NCBI GenBank assembly: GCA_964419145.1
Contig: CAYQOM010000007.1
Span: 62,001-126,000, forward strand
DNA: 64,000 bases
Direction: 5' to 3'
From: UBA2336 sp964419145
GTDB taxonomy: Bacteria > Bacteroidota > Bacteroidia > Cytophagales > Cyclobacteriaceae
The stretch's first letter is position 1. Each line of letters begins with the position of its first letter. The notes beneath the pieces were generated by a model, which did no database searches, was not told the DNA's origin, and saw only the letters and a list, made by a program, of their open reading frames with translations. Of the stretch, positions 1 through 8,553 are shown piece after piece. A program made the position numbers and the translations under genes.

Positions 1-1
1 C

Positions 2-235
2 GGGTACAACAGCAACGGATATGAAATTTCATATTTCAGTTCGATTGGTGCCAATGCGGAAGAGGGCCTTACGGGATGGAAGAAAAGTCAGGGGCACAAT
101 CGGGTAATCATCAATGATGGAACCTGGAATCAAATTACGTGGAAGGCAATTGGCATCGGCTTTTACAAGGAATATGGTGTGGTTTGGTTCGGAGCGTTGG
201 AGGATGAGCTTACGATTTCGGATTGTAATGATTAA
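2..235 (+). CDS. CAP (SCP/PR1) domain protein, C-terminal part
   Basis: The reading frame is open from the left edge to the TAA at 233-235, giving the last 77 residues of a protein whose start lies outside the window. The tail has the pattern of a CAP domain end: GWKKSQGHNRVI, then a Trp-containing segment, then AIGIGFYKEYGVVWFG, matching the W-x-S-x-GH and iGvG...y....wvq/fG motifs of the SCP/PR1 fold. CAP proteins are usually secreted and their biochemical role in bacteria is mostly unknown. The DUF1080 gene begins 27 bases downstream on the same strand, so the two could be co-transcribed. The family call is fairly good; function is not known. Confidence 0.65.
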   Translation, partial: GYNSNGYEISYFSSIGANAEEGLTGWKKSQGHNRVIINDGTWNQITWKAIGIGFYKEYGVVWFGALEDELTISDCND

Positions 236-262
236 GTTTAAGGCAGTATCAACCCATACACC

Positions 263-1045
263 ATGAAGCGTATCTCCATTTTTTCTTTTTTCTTCTTGTT
301 CAGTGCAACACTCGCTCTCAGTCAGAATTACCCCAACACGCCTCCTGCCGTTTCGCCCATGCCCATGAAACCAGAAATGACCGAAATCTGGGAACCTGAA
401 GTACCCGTAGTAACACCGGGCAAAAATGTGGGCGATGCACCATCTGATGCCATCATTCTTTTCGATGGAAAGAATCTTGATCAGTGGGTAAGTCAAAAAG
501 ATCCATCAAAGCCTGCGCCCTGGCAAATTGTTGATAATGACCATATGGAAGTAGTGCCCGGTTCAGGAGGTATACAAACCAAAATGAAGTTTAGCGATTG
601 TCAGCTTCACCTTGAATTCAGCGCACCGGATGTTGTAGAAAGTCAGGGACAGGGACGTGGCAACAGTGGCGTGTTTTTTCAGAATCGTTACGAACTGCAA
701 ATACTCGATTCATACAACAACCGAACCTATCGTAACGGACAAGCAGGAAGCGTTTACAAAGATCACGCACCCCTAGTTAATGCAATGAAAGGTCCGCTGG
801 AGTGGAACACCTACGATGTCATTTATCGTGCTCCCCGTTTTAAAGCTGACGGTAGTTTGGATTCACCGGCAACCATTACCGTGCTGCATAATGGTGTTTT
901 GATTCAGAATAATGTTACCATCAACGGACTAACCTTGTATATCGGGTTGCACCACTATGGCGAAGCACATGGTGATGACGTGATTTCTCTCCAAGATCAC
1001 GGAAACAAAACTCAATTCAGAAATATCTGGATACGGAAATTATAA
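263..1045 (+). CDS. Secreted DUF1080 (3-keto-disaccharide hydrolase-like) protein
   Basis: A 260-aa protein with a clear signal peptide (residues 1-21, hydrophobic core SFFFLFSATLALS, then Q). The DUF1080 jelly-roll domain covers about residues 62-258, starting with the family hallmark LFDGKNLDQW at 66-75 and including GRGNSGVFFQNRYELQILDS and a closing FRNIWIRKL strand. Relatives bind or cleave glycosides; some act on 3-keto-disaccharides, but the substrate here cannot be read from sequence. It is probably periplasmic or exported. It ends 8 bases before the stop of the convergent panB gene, with no clear terminator between them. The start ATG at 263 places the signal peptide at the N terminus. 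Confidence 0.85.
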   Translation: MKRISIFSFFFLFSATLALSQNYPNTPPAVSPMPMKPEMTEIWEPEVPVVTPGKNVGDAPSDAIILFDGKNLDQWVSQKDPSKPAPWQIVDNDHMEVVPGSGGIQTKMKFSDCQLHLEFSAPDVVESQGQGRGNSGVFFQNRYELQILDSYNNRTYRNGQAGSVYKDHAPLVNAMKGPLEWNTYDVIYRAPRFKADGSLDSPATITVLHNGVLIQNNVTINGLTLYIGLHHYGEAHGDDVISLQDHGNKTQFRNIWIRKL

Positions 1046-1053
1046 CAAGACGC

Positions 1054-1872
1054 TTAGTACATCTCGTCCTTGTTGGGAAATTCACAGGCCTTCACATCAG
1101 TTACATACTGTCCAACCGCATTGGTAATAGCGCTGTGAAGGTCGGCATACCTGCGCAAGAACCGCGGTTTAAAATCCTGGTTGATTCCAAGCATGTCCTG
1201 CATGACGAGCACCTGCCCATCTACATCCGGCCCGGCACCAATACCGATTACCGGAATGTGCAATGCGCTGGCCACTTGTTTTGCCAACGTAGCTGGAATT
1301 TTTTCCAACACCAAAGCAAAACATCCACACTCCTGTAACAAGATCGCATCTTCCAAAAGTTTTTTTGCTTCAGCCTCTTCTTTGGCTCGAACCGAATAAG
1401 TTCCGAATTTATAAATCGATTGAGGCGTGAGACCCAAATGGCCCATAACCGGGATACCGGCAGTAAGAATCCGTTCAACCGAATCCTTCACTTCACTTCC
1501 CCCCTCCAACTTAACCGCATGTGCACCGGCCTCTTTCATAATGCGAATGGCTGAACGCAATGCTTCCACTGAACTTCCCTGGTATGATCCGAATGGAAGA
1601 TCAACAACAACCAAGGCACGGTTTACTGCTTTTACTACTGATGATCCATGATAGATCATTTGATCAAGCGTAATCGGCAACGTAGTTTCATTACCTGCCA
1701 TTACGTTTGAAGCCGAATCGCCTACAAGAATAATATCAATGCCTGCGCCATCAATAATTTTTGCCATACTGTAATCGTAGGCCGTAAGCATGGCGATTTT
1801 CTCACCACGGTTTTTCATTTCCTGAAGCTGGTGCGTAGTGATTTTTTTTATTTCGGATTTATGAACAGACAT
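1054..1872 (-). CDS. panB: 3-methyl-2-oxobutanoate hydroxymethyltransferase
   Basis: PanB transfers a hydroxymethyl group from methylene-THF to 2-oxoisovalerate to give ketopantoate, the first committed step of pantothenate and CoA synthesis. The 272-aa length is typical. The TIM-barrel motifs are intact: ILVGDSASNVMAG with metal ligand D52, VVVDLPFGSYQGS with D91, AVKLEGG with E123, and the later VLEKIPA segment with the catalytic Glu. It is the last gene of a three-gene unit (lrp-like regulator, phosphoribosyltransferase, panB) with gaps of 3 and 5 bases, so it is likely driven from the promoter upstream of the regulator. Confidence 0.95.
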   Translation of the reverse strand: MSVHKSEIKKITTHQLQEMKNRGEKIAMLTAYDYSMAKIIDGAGIDIILVGDSASNVMAGNETTLPITLDQMIYHGSSVVKAVNRALVVVDLPFGSYQGSSVEALRSAIRIMKEAGAHAVKLEGGSEVKDSVERILTAGIPVMGHLGLTPQSIYKFGTYSVRAKEEAEAKKLLEDAILLQECGCFALVLEKIPATLAKQVASALHIPVIGIGAGPDVDGQVLVMQDMLGINQDFKPRFLRRYADLHSAITNAVGQYVTDVKACEFPNKDEMY

Positions 1873-1877
1873 GCAAC

Positions 1878-2381
1878 TTACTTAAGGTATACAGCCGACT
1901 CTTTTCCAAGCACAACTTCTACATGATCTTTAATGGTTGTGGCCAACGCATAACCGGTATATTGCGGATAGATCGGAAAATTGGCGTGACTGCGGTTTAC
2001 TAAAACTGCGGTTTCAATTTTTTTTACATCTGTGCCCAGAAAAGGTTTAAGGCCATACGCCAACGTTCTTCCGGTGTTGAGTACATCATCCACTAAAATG
2101 ATGGATTTCTTTCTAACCTCTTTGGTATCACAATCCAGAATAACTTCACCTTGCTGAGGTGCCAGCTTATCCAGGCTCACCTTTACCAGTTTGGCTTCAA
2201 TCGATGAAATACCTTCAATTTCTTTGGTAAGCATCTTAGCCAGTACATAGCCCTGGCCGTCAATACCCGCAATGATGACGGATTTTTCTTTGAAATTATT
2301 TTCATAAATCTCAAAAGCCATCCTTCGGATTTTCTGCTTCACCTGGGCAGCATCCAGAATCAATGTTTTCTCCGAAACCAT
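1878..2381 (-). CDS. Phosphoribosyltransferase family protein (PyrR-like)
   Basis: A 167-aa type I phosphoribosyltransferase. The PRPP-binding motif ILVDDVLNTGRTL at about residues 96-108 is complete. The order of elements and the length resemble PyrR or bacterial hypoxanthine phosphoribosyltransferases, but no motif here separates a uracil regulator from a purine salvage enzyme. It sits 3 bases after the Lrp-like gene and 5 bases before panB, which points to co-transcription. No PyrR-binding attenuator was recognised nearby. The substrate is left open. Confidence 0.85.
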   Translation of the reverse strand: MVSEKTLILDAAQVKQKIRRMAFEIYENNFKEKSVIIAGIDGQGYVLAKMLTKEIEGISSIEAKLVKVSLDKLAPQQGEVILDCDTKEVRKKSIILVDDVLNTGRTLAYGLKPFLGTDVKKIETAVLVNRSHANFPIYPQYTGYALATTIKDHVEVVLGKESAVYLK

Positions 2382-2384
2382 AAA

Positions 2385-2858
2385 CTAGTTTGGAATGGGC
2401 AACACTTTGCTGTTCTTCATGGTGGAAAGAATCACCATCGATTGAAGACTATCAACAACATCAATATTGGAAACTTTCTCCAACATCAATTGCTGGTATG
2501 CAGCGATATCGGCACAAATAATCTTCAAAATAAAATCGCCAGCACCGGTAATGTGATGACATTCGATCACCTCTTCAACCGTGTTGATGGCGTTCATGAA
2601 TTTTTCAATGTTCTCTTTGTTGTGGCCTTTCAAGGTTACCATCACAAACGTGCTTACACCAAGACCCACCGTAGCCGGATCAATTACTGCATGGTAGCTT
2701 TTTATTACGCCTCCGTTTTCAAGTTTGTTAACCCGCTCCAAGGTAGGCGCTGGGGATAATCCAATTTCCTTAGCTAGGAGGGCATTTGTAATATTGGAAT
2801 TGCGTTGTAACAACTCCAGAATTTTCCGGTCAGTATTGTCGAGTTTTATATTCTTCAT
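2385..2858 (-). CDS. Lrp/AsnC family transcriptional regulator
   Basis: A 157-aa protein when started at the ATG at 2858 (MKNIKLDNTDRKIL). A longer reading from a TTG at 2876 would add six residues but would run into the palindrome at 2869-2891, so the ATG is preferred. Residues 8-55 form the winged HTH (LLAKEIGLSPAPTLERVNKL) and residues about 65-150 form the RAM ligand-binding domain, with the usual HHITGAGDFILKI segment. Lrp/AsnC proteins are octameric regulators that sense amino acids and commonly repress themselves. As first gene of the operon, with a perfect operator-like palindrome 10 bases upstream of the ATG, it probably controls its own unit including panB. Confidence 0.92.
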   Translation of the reverse strand: MKNIKLDNTDRKILELLQRNSNITNALLAKEIGLSPAPTLERVNKLENGGVIKSYHAVIDPATVGLGVSTFVMVTLKGHNKENIEKFMNAINTVEEVIECHHITGAGDFILKIICADIAAYQQLMLEKVSNIDVVDSLQSMVILSTMKNSKVLPIPN

Positions 2859-2868
2859 AGCAAGATGA

Positions 2869-2891
2869 TTTACCAAATAATATTTGGTAAA
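2869..2891 (-). promoter_or_regulatory. 23-bp perfect palindrome, probable Lrp-type operator
   Basis: TTTACCAAATA and TATTTGGTAAA are perfect 11-bp inverted arms around one central base. The site lies 10 bases upstream of the ATG of the Lrp/AsnC-like gene. Position and symmetry fit autoregulation; binding by this protein is inferred. Confidence 0.65.
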
Positions 2892-2932
2892 AATAACGGA
2901 AAAAGCGAAAGAATTAGTGACAAGCGGGCAGA

Positions 2933-5900
2933 TTATTCCAGCACCATCAGGCGATGGGTACGGGAAAAATCCCCAGATCTTACTAGTAAAAAGTAAAGTC
3001 CGGTTTGAAAGCCGGTTGCAGGCAATCGGAATGTATTGAGCCCCGAAACTGAGTTTACACTCTCGGAATACACCATTTGCCCAATTGAGTTGATCAAAAA
3101 CACTTCCATCGCCCGGTTTTCACGAACAATCCATTGCACTTCAATGTGTGATTGGGCCGTTGCCGGATTGGGATATGGAGCTAAGACAACAATGGGCTGA
3201 TCAACGGAGGCGCATAGTTGGTTATCATTGGGAGAAGTGTCTTCGATTTCAGCCAAAGCACAAACATAGGATAACGAAGAAGGTGCAGGTAACTCAAAAT
3301 CGGACAGGTGGTAGTAACTGGAATTTGGGGGGATTGTCGTGGCTACAAACGTGCGAAACGCAGTTCCATCCACTTCAAACGTTAAAGGCAAATTCGTGAT
3401 GGCAATGTTGCTTTTATTTTGAATGGTTACTGCCGGCTTAACCGAAGCCTGTCCGGTTTCAATAAGTTCAAGTTGTGTAAGCGCAACATCCGTGAATGGA
3501 ATTACAACTTCTATAAGTCTGCTGAAAACAGTTGAGCAGCCCTGCGCATTAAACGCAGTAAGGCCAACTTCATATGAACCCAATTCTGAAAATGTAAACG
3601 ATGGAGAAACCGAAGTGCTGCTTGAACTATTGGGATCATTAAACTGCCACAGGTAGCTGGTAGCGTTGGTTGATGTGTTTGTAAACTGAACCTGTAAGGG
3701 CGGTGGACCAAAAGATGGCGTAGCTATAAAACTAGCTTGTGGTGAATTAATAATGGAAACATTCTTTGCCGCGCTGTGTACGCACCCTGTTTGCGTGGTT
3801 ACCGACAACGAAACATTAAAATTACCCGTATTGGCAAAACTAAATACCTGAGGGTTCTCTGTTCCATTGCCGAGGCCAGCAAAATTCCAGACGTATCCCA
3901 CCACAGCATCAGCAGCATCGTTGGTTATATCGGTAAATTCAGTTTGCTGGTTGATGCAATTTCTGGAAACAGAAAAGTCTGGTGTAAGTACAGCCGGAAC
4001 ATTAAGTGTGCGGCTAACGGAAGAAATGCATCCGTTGGTTGCCATTACGTTGAGTGTCACATTTTTATCTCCAGATGTAAGAAAAGCGTGCACCGGGTTG
4101 GCAACCGTATAAAACGAGCTCTGAATTTGCCATTGTTGTGATTGCAATGATCCGGTTGATGTATTCGTAAAGTTTACCGGCACGCCCAAACAAGGCGGAG
4201 AGTTAGTGAAACTTGCCACTGGTGAGGGAGAAATGGTAACAGGTTTTTGAATTGTGGATGAACATCCAAAATTGGTAATAGCGGTTAAGCTTACGGAATA
4301 GTCACCAGCATTTTGAAATGTATACTGAGGGTTACGAGTAGTTGACGATCCGGTTCCGTCTCCAAAATTCCACTGCCAGGAAGCTAAATTGCTATCGAAC
4401 GGATTTGGAGTAATGTCCGTGAATTGTGTGGGTGTACCCGAACATGAAAAGGGTGGCAGCGCAACGGAGAAATCTGTTTGCGGCTTCGAGTAAATCGTTA
4501 CAGACTTTGTTCTCGTGTTGTTACATCCCGATGTACCAAAAGCCGTGAGAGTTACATCAAACGTACCCGGCGAACCGTAACTGTTTAGCGGATCTTCATC
4601 AGTCGAATTTTGTCCATCACCAAAATTCCAACTATATCCATTCACTGCACCAGTTGTTTCATTTGTAAATGTTACCGCAGCATCCTGGCATTGACCGGAT
4701 GAGGAGAAGTTTACGAGCGGGCCTTCGGTTACTGAATTGATAGTCTTCACAATCTCGCTTGTGCAGCCAGGTATTGAGGCTATAAGTTTCAACTCCTGAC
4801 TGACAGGGCTCTGAAATGCAAAGTTCAAATTTTGATTAGTGGTCACTACTTGTCCATTCACACTCCATTCCCAAACAGGAGTAAGTGCGGCTTCAAAAAT
4901 AGAGTTATTAATAATTTCATAAGTTTGATTCGTACAAATAGGTGATACAGCAGGAAGGTTAAAATCAACGATAGGTTGATTAAAAATTGTAATATGATCG
5001 CGTTCTAAGTTGCCACACCCATTTGATGCTATAACAGATAAACGAACTTCATAATTGCCTGCTGTGGTGTAGATATGGACCGGATCGGGCACTGAAGAAG
5101 TGTTCATGTCGCCAAAATCCCATGCATAAGATGTAATATTTTCCGATGTATTTTGTGAGGTAAATTCAACATTGTGATTTATGCAAACGTTTTGAGAACT
5201 AAATTCAATATCGGGTGCCATGTTTGACGAAACATCGATCGCTTTACTGTAATAATCATAATTATTTCCTTTCCTAGCGATTAAAGAAGCAAAATACGTC
5301 TGAGAGGCGGTGTACTCAATTCCTGTTGGGTTCCATTCGTTGGATGAAGAAATATTCGCAAAACAAATATTGGGGAAGCTAATCCTCGCGATTGTTCTAC
5401 TTGTTTGGTTGATTACAAAACCATACCAATTTGATCCATCCTTAACACACTCAAAGTTTACACTGTTTGCTAGAAGACCAAGATTCCCCAAACTAGTCAC
5501 AGTTGGATTGCTGTTCACTATGTTCGCACCAAAATCTAACCGAAACAACGAACCATTAAAAGTTTGAACTATTCCAATAAACCTTCCTGCATCGATGGTC
5601 ATTTTTACTCCTGACGGTCGTTCATTTGTGGCAAACGATGGTGTAATTATTTGCGAAAATGAAGGAACCATAAATAGAGACGCACCAAAATCTAACCTAT
5701 ATATAGTTCTTGAATTGAATGCAATCAACAACGCATACCATTGTCCATCACTTCTTATAAGATTGATGTCATCAAGTGATGATGCACCAAGTGGAGCAGA
5801 AACGGTAATTATATCCAACGGTTGAGGAGTATTTTCGATTGAGTTTCTCAAATTTATAATTTGAAGTGTCTGATTAACGGAATTTGTAACAATTACAACT

Positions 5901-6493
5901 ATTTCATCATTTGTAATCCCAATATCCATACCACTATTTGCAGCACTTATATTAGAAGCAATCAGTTCGATTGTAGGGGTTGACTCTAGCGATTCTCCAA
6001 ATATCAAACGCATCAAGGTGGATGTACTACTATTCACCACTAAACCGTACCATGTGCCATTTTCCTGAACAAGTTTTATCTGCTCGGGGCCAGCAAGAGC
6101 ATTGCCAATATTACCCAAATTTGTGATCTGTGGCGTTGGATTGTTTAGATTTGTACCATAGCTAATCCTATAGATAGCGTTCGTATTGCGGCTAGTTGCA
6201 AAACCATACCAATTGTCTCCAGCCTTCACAACGTCCATCTCCTTCGGATTGAAGGCATCAGAAAGCGAGCCAATAGTTAGCCCTGTAGGAACTTGGAGAA
6301 GATCACCTTCACAAAAATCCCATTCATAGAAATCTGCATTTTGAGATAGGTTAACAAAATCAATGCGCTGATTTAGACAAACTGAACCCGGTGCTAAGAA
6401 TTCTGCTATAGGAAGTTGAGCTTTGACTGAAATGTTTACAGTCAGCTGAAGAAAACAAACAAGAATCAACACACAATACCGCATAGCAATCAT
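2933..6493 (-). CDS. T9SS type A-sorted PKD protein with propeller-like insert
   Basis: A 1186-aa exported protein. Residues 1-26 form a signal peptide ending in VKAQ. Residues about 28-65 look like the first half of a PKD domain (CLNQRIDFVNLS, then YEWDFCEGD). Residues about 70-378 hold roughly six repeats of about 50 residues with the recurring pattern WYGF/WYGL...I.RI.FG..L...P....LG, as expected for a beta-propeller. The second half of the interrupted PKD seems to resume at about 385-420. Seven further PKD-like modules follow to about 1010 (for example YSWNFGDGQNS, WQWNFGDGTGS). The last 80 residues are a type A T9SS sorting domain (PYPNPA..., NSIGQMVY, GLYFLLV). It is probably a surface or secreted protein. 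A TACCTTTG box lies 23 bases upstream of the ATG. Confidence 0.88.
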   Translation of the reverse strand: MIAMRYCVLILVCFLQLTVNISVKAQLPIAEFLAPGSVCLNQRIDFVNLSQNADFYEWDFCEGDLLQVPTGLTIGSLSDAFNPKEMDVVKAGDNWYGFATSRNTNAIYRISYGTNLNNPTPQITNLGNIGNALAGPEQIKLVQENGTWYGLVVNSSTSTLMRLIFGESLESTPTIELIASNISAANSGMDIGITNDEIVVIVTNSVNQTLQIINLRNSIENTPQPLDIITVSAPLGASSLDDINLIRSDGQWYALLIAFNSRTIYRLDFGASLFMVPSFSQIITPSFATNERPSGVKMTIDAGRFIGIVQTFNGSLFRLDFGANIVNSNPTVTSLGNLGLLANSVNFECVKDGSNWYGFVINQTSRTIARISFPNICFANISSSNEWNPTGIEYTASQTYFASLIARKGNNYDYYSKAIDVSSNMAPDIEFSSQNVCINHNVEFTSQNTSENITSYAWDFGDMNTSSVPDPVHIYTTAGNYEVRLSVIASNGCGNLERDHITIFNQPIVDFNLPAVSPICTNQTYEIINNSIFEAALTPVWEWSVNGQVVTTNQNLNFAFQSPVSQELKLIASIPGCTSEIVKTINSVTEGPLVNFSSSGQCQDAAVTFTNETTGAVNGYSWNFGDGQNSTDEDPLNSYGSPGTFDVTLTAFGTSGCNNTRTKSVTIYSKPQTDFSVALPPFSCSGTPTQFTDITPNPFDSNLASWQWNFGDGTGSSTTRNPQYTFQNAGDYSVSLTAITNFGCSSTIQKPVTISPSPVASFTNSPPCLGVPVNFTNTSTGSLQSQQWQIQSSFYTVANPVHAFLTSGDKNVTLNVMATNGCISSVSRTLNVPAVLTPDFSVSRNCINQQTEFTDITNDAADAVVGYVWNFAGLGNGTENPQVFSFANTGNFNVSLSVTTQTGCVHSAAKNVSIINSPQASFIATPSFGPPPLQVQFTNTSTNATSYLWQFNDPNSSSSTSVSPSFTFSELGSYEVGLTAFNAQGCSTVFSRLIEVVIPFTDVALTQLELIETGQASVKPAVTIQNKSNIAITNLPLTFEVDGTAFRTFVATTIPPNSSYYHLSDFELPAPSSLSYVCALAEIEDTSPNDNQLCASVDQPIVVLAPYPNPATAQSHIEVQWIVRENRAMEVFLINSIGQMVYSESVNSVSGLNTFRLPATGFQTGLYFLLVRSGDFSRTHRLMVLE

Positions 6494-6516
6494 GAAACAA
6501 CATACCTAAGTTACTA

Positions 6517-6524
6517 CAAAGGTA
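6517..6524 (-). promoter_or_regulatory. Bacteroidota -7 box for the PKD protein gene
   Basis: On the minus strand this reads TACCTTTG, a perfect TAnnTTTG box, 23 bases upstream of the ATG at 6493. No convincing -33 TTTG is seen at the usual distance. It suggests that the gene has its own promoter apart from the upstream glycan operon. Confidence 0.5.
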
Positions 6525-6541
6525 ACCCTTTAAAATTTCAT

Positions 6542-7774
6542 TTAAGAATCATCTTCTTGATCTAAAAGGACTTTGTAGATATTGCTATATAGAATTATGC
6601 CGCGGTTAAGGGATAAATAACTTTCTGCTTGGTTTCGGATGGCTAGGATATTACCTTTAAACTCAAGCACCTTCTTGACACTTTCCTGATACTTGCGAAA
6701 AGAAAACTCCTCTATTATCATTCCGATATTGCCGTCCTTAAACAGCACATCAATATCACCTATTCCTGCATTCGCTATAACGGGGATCCCCATCGCCAGT
6801 GACTCACCTAGTTTTGTTGGTGAAGATCCTTGCTTTGAGAATGTATTTCTAATAAACAAAATTGTGAAGTCAGATATAGAAATGTAAATAGGCATCTCAT
6901 TTCTTTGAACTCTTTTAATTATAAGATCAGTTGTTTTCACCCCCAGCTCTTCGGCCACGGCATAGATCGTGTCTTTTGGCTCACCGGTTAAAATCAAGAA
7001 TTTGGCATCTTCTTGTAGAAGTTTAAGATTTTTGAAGAAATCAAGCATTTCGTTCAACATATACCAGGTTCCCAATGACCCTATATATGTTAACACAAAC
7101 TCATTTGATTTCAAATTAAGCGATTGTCGAATGCTAAGTTTTGAAGCGTCTTCTACTCTATATGGTGTGAAAAAGTCAGTATCTACACAGCAAGGGATCA
7201 CGGATACAGCATGATTTCTGCCCCACGACTTTAGGATTTGTTTGGCTTTTTCAGTCAAGACCACAACGTGATCCGCTTCGTGTATAAACTCAAGTTCCTT
7301 GTGCTTAAAGTATTTGTAGATGAGCGCAAAAATTGGATTTCTTAAATTCCAAATACCTCCCTCAACACGCTCATCAGCCCAAAAGCCACGCATATCAAAA
7401 ACAAAACGGGATTTAAATTTGCTTTTAAACCACAAGCCAATAAGGCTTGTTATGTAACTTCGACAATGAACAATATGAAAGTGATTATCTTGTGACAGCA
7501 ACTTACATTCATACCATAACCCAACAAGATTGTAAAGAGTTGAAACAACTGGCGGCCACTTTAAATATTGCTTTGGTATCCATTTGATTTTACCTTCAAT
7601 AACTTTCTCAATATTGCTACTATACTGAATAAAAGCACTCTTCTTTTCAAATGAGATTACAGTGATATTATAACTACTAGACAATCCGATCAAATAGGGC
7701 AATATTTGTGACCCTCCCAACGGATCTGTCAGTCCATCATAAGTAAGATAGAGAATGTTGCGTTTTTCTTTCAA
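6542..7774 (-). CDS. Glycosyltransferase family 4 protein
   Basis: A 410-aa GT-B enzyme. The N-terminal acceptor half begins with ILYLTYDGLTDPLGGSQILPY, typical of GT4 enzymes of surface glycan loci. The donor half holds LTYIGSLGTWYMLNEML and, near the end, SPTKLGESLAMGIPVIANAGIGD, the region that carries the nucleotide-sugar contact. It starts at a TTG whose last bases overlap the stop of the preceding methyltransferase gene (TTGA, 7771-7774), a translational coupling arrangement. Last gene of the operon; the sugar donor cannot be told. Confidence 0.85.
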   Translation of the reverse strand: MKEKRNILYLTYDGLTDPLGGSQILPYLIGLSSSYNITVISFEKKSAFIQYSSNIEKVIEGKIKWIPKQYLKWPPVVSTLYNLVGLWYECKLLSQDNHFHIVHCRSYITSLIGLWFKSKFKSRFVFDMRGFWADERVEGGIWNLRNPIFALIYKYFKHKELEFIHEADHVVVLTEKAKQILKSWGRNHAVSVIPCCVDTDFFTPYRVEDASKLSIRQSLNLKSNEFVLTYIGSLGTWYMLNEMLDFFKNLKLLQEDAKFLILTGEPKDTIYAVAEELGVKTTDLIIKRVQRNEMPIYISISDFTILFIRNTFSKQGSSPTKLGESLAMGIPVIANAGIGDIDVLFKDGNIGMIIEEFSFRKYQESVKKVLEFKGNILAIRNQAESYLSLNRGIILYSNIYKVLLDQEDDS

Positions 7775-8553
7775 ATCGATTTCACCAAAATGCCCACATA
7801 CTTATTCTCTGGCTCATAAAAAACAACTATTGGTTTTAAACCCAACTTGTTTGAAAAGTCCCTAAATGCAACGTTGTCATTCACGTCATCAGAAATAAAG
7901 AGACCTCCTGAACGAAGAATATGCCACAATTTCTTATAAGCCCACATTCTACCGCGATACGATTTGTCACTATCATAATGACATAGATCTATTTCTTCTA
8001 TTTTCCTTTTAATCTTCGTTAATGCCTGACGATCTGGAAGAGATACTAAAGTCCAGTTGGATTTTAGTTCATCCGGAACAACACATCCCACAAAACTTTC
8101 ATTATTCATTTTGGGGTAAGGCATATCCGTACTAAAAAGTTTTCCACCTGGTCTATGTTGGAGTGAAAGCAAAAATATTGAAGATGACCAACCGTAAGCC
8201 ACCCCAGTCTCAACAATAGTTTTTGCTTGCCATTTCTCAGCTAAATAATACAAAAGCTCAAGATCAGCTTCACCACCCATTTTAACAGGCAAGTCATTTA
8301 CAATTTGCTGGGCGTTAGCCAAAAATTCCGGAAATAATTCTTCTATCGATAAAACCCTTTCATTGCCAGTCAATATTTCAATTGCCTTAAAAGAGGAAAC
8401 GCTTCGTTGCTGACACCATCTGGTTGCCTCAGCTCTTGTATCTTCCAGTGGATGCGGAAATAATCGTTGGTATAAAAGAAAACCCAATTGACGATACATA
8501 TTGGGTCTTTTTATAAACCACAACAAAGTTTTGAATTTACTTTTTAAACCCAT
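7771..8553 (-). CDS. Class I SAM-dependent methyltransferase (Methyltransf_24-like)
   Basis: A 260-aa protein. The SAM-binding motif I is TIVETGVAYGWSSSIFLLSL at about residues 115-135, followed by an acidic LCHYDSDKSYRGR segment and GGLFISDDVNDN, as in the O-methyltransferase-like family seen in glycan clusters. It probably methylates a sugar or lipid-linked intermediate. It overlaps the upstream glycosyltransferase by 17 bases and the downstream one by 4 bases, so it belongs to the same transcript. The target is not known. Confidence 0.8.
   Translation of the reverse strand: MGLKSKFKTLLWFIKRPNMYRQLGFLLYQRLFPHPLEDTRAEATRWCQQRSVSSFKAIEILTGNERVLSIEELFPEFLANAQQIVNDLPVKMGGEADLELLYYLAEKWQAKTIVETGVAYGWSSSIFLLSLQHRPGGKLFSTDMPYPKMNNESFVGCVVPDELKSNWTLVSLPDRQALTKIKRKIEEIDLCHYDSDKSYRGRMWAYKKLWHILRSGGLFISDDVNDNVAFRDFSNKLGLKPIVVFYEPENKYVGILVKSI

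Noticed and set aside
29..496. A minus-strand open frame across the CAP tail and the DUF1080 start
   Set aside because: It runs antisense to two recognisable proteins and its translation looks unlike a folded protein.
1044..1074. Hairpin between the DUF1080 gene and panB as a terminator
   Set aside because: The arms AACAAGACG and CGTCCTTGTT need a bulge, and there is no T run; the pairing is weak.
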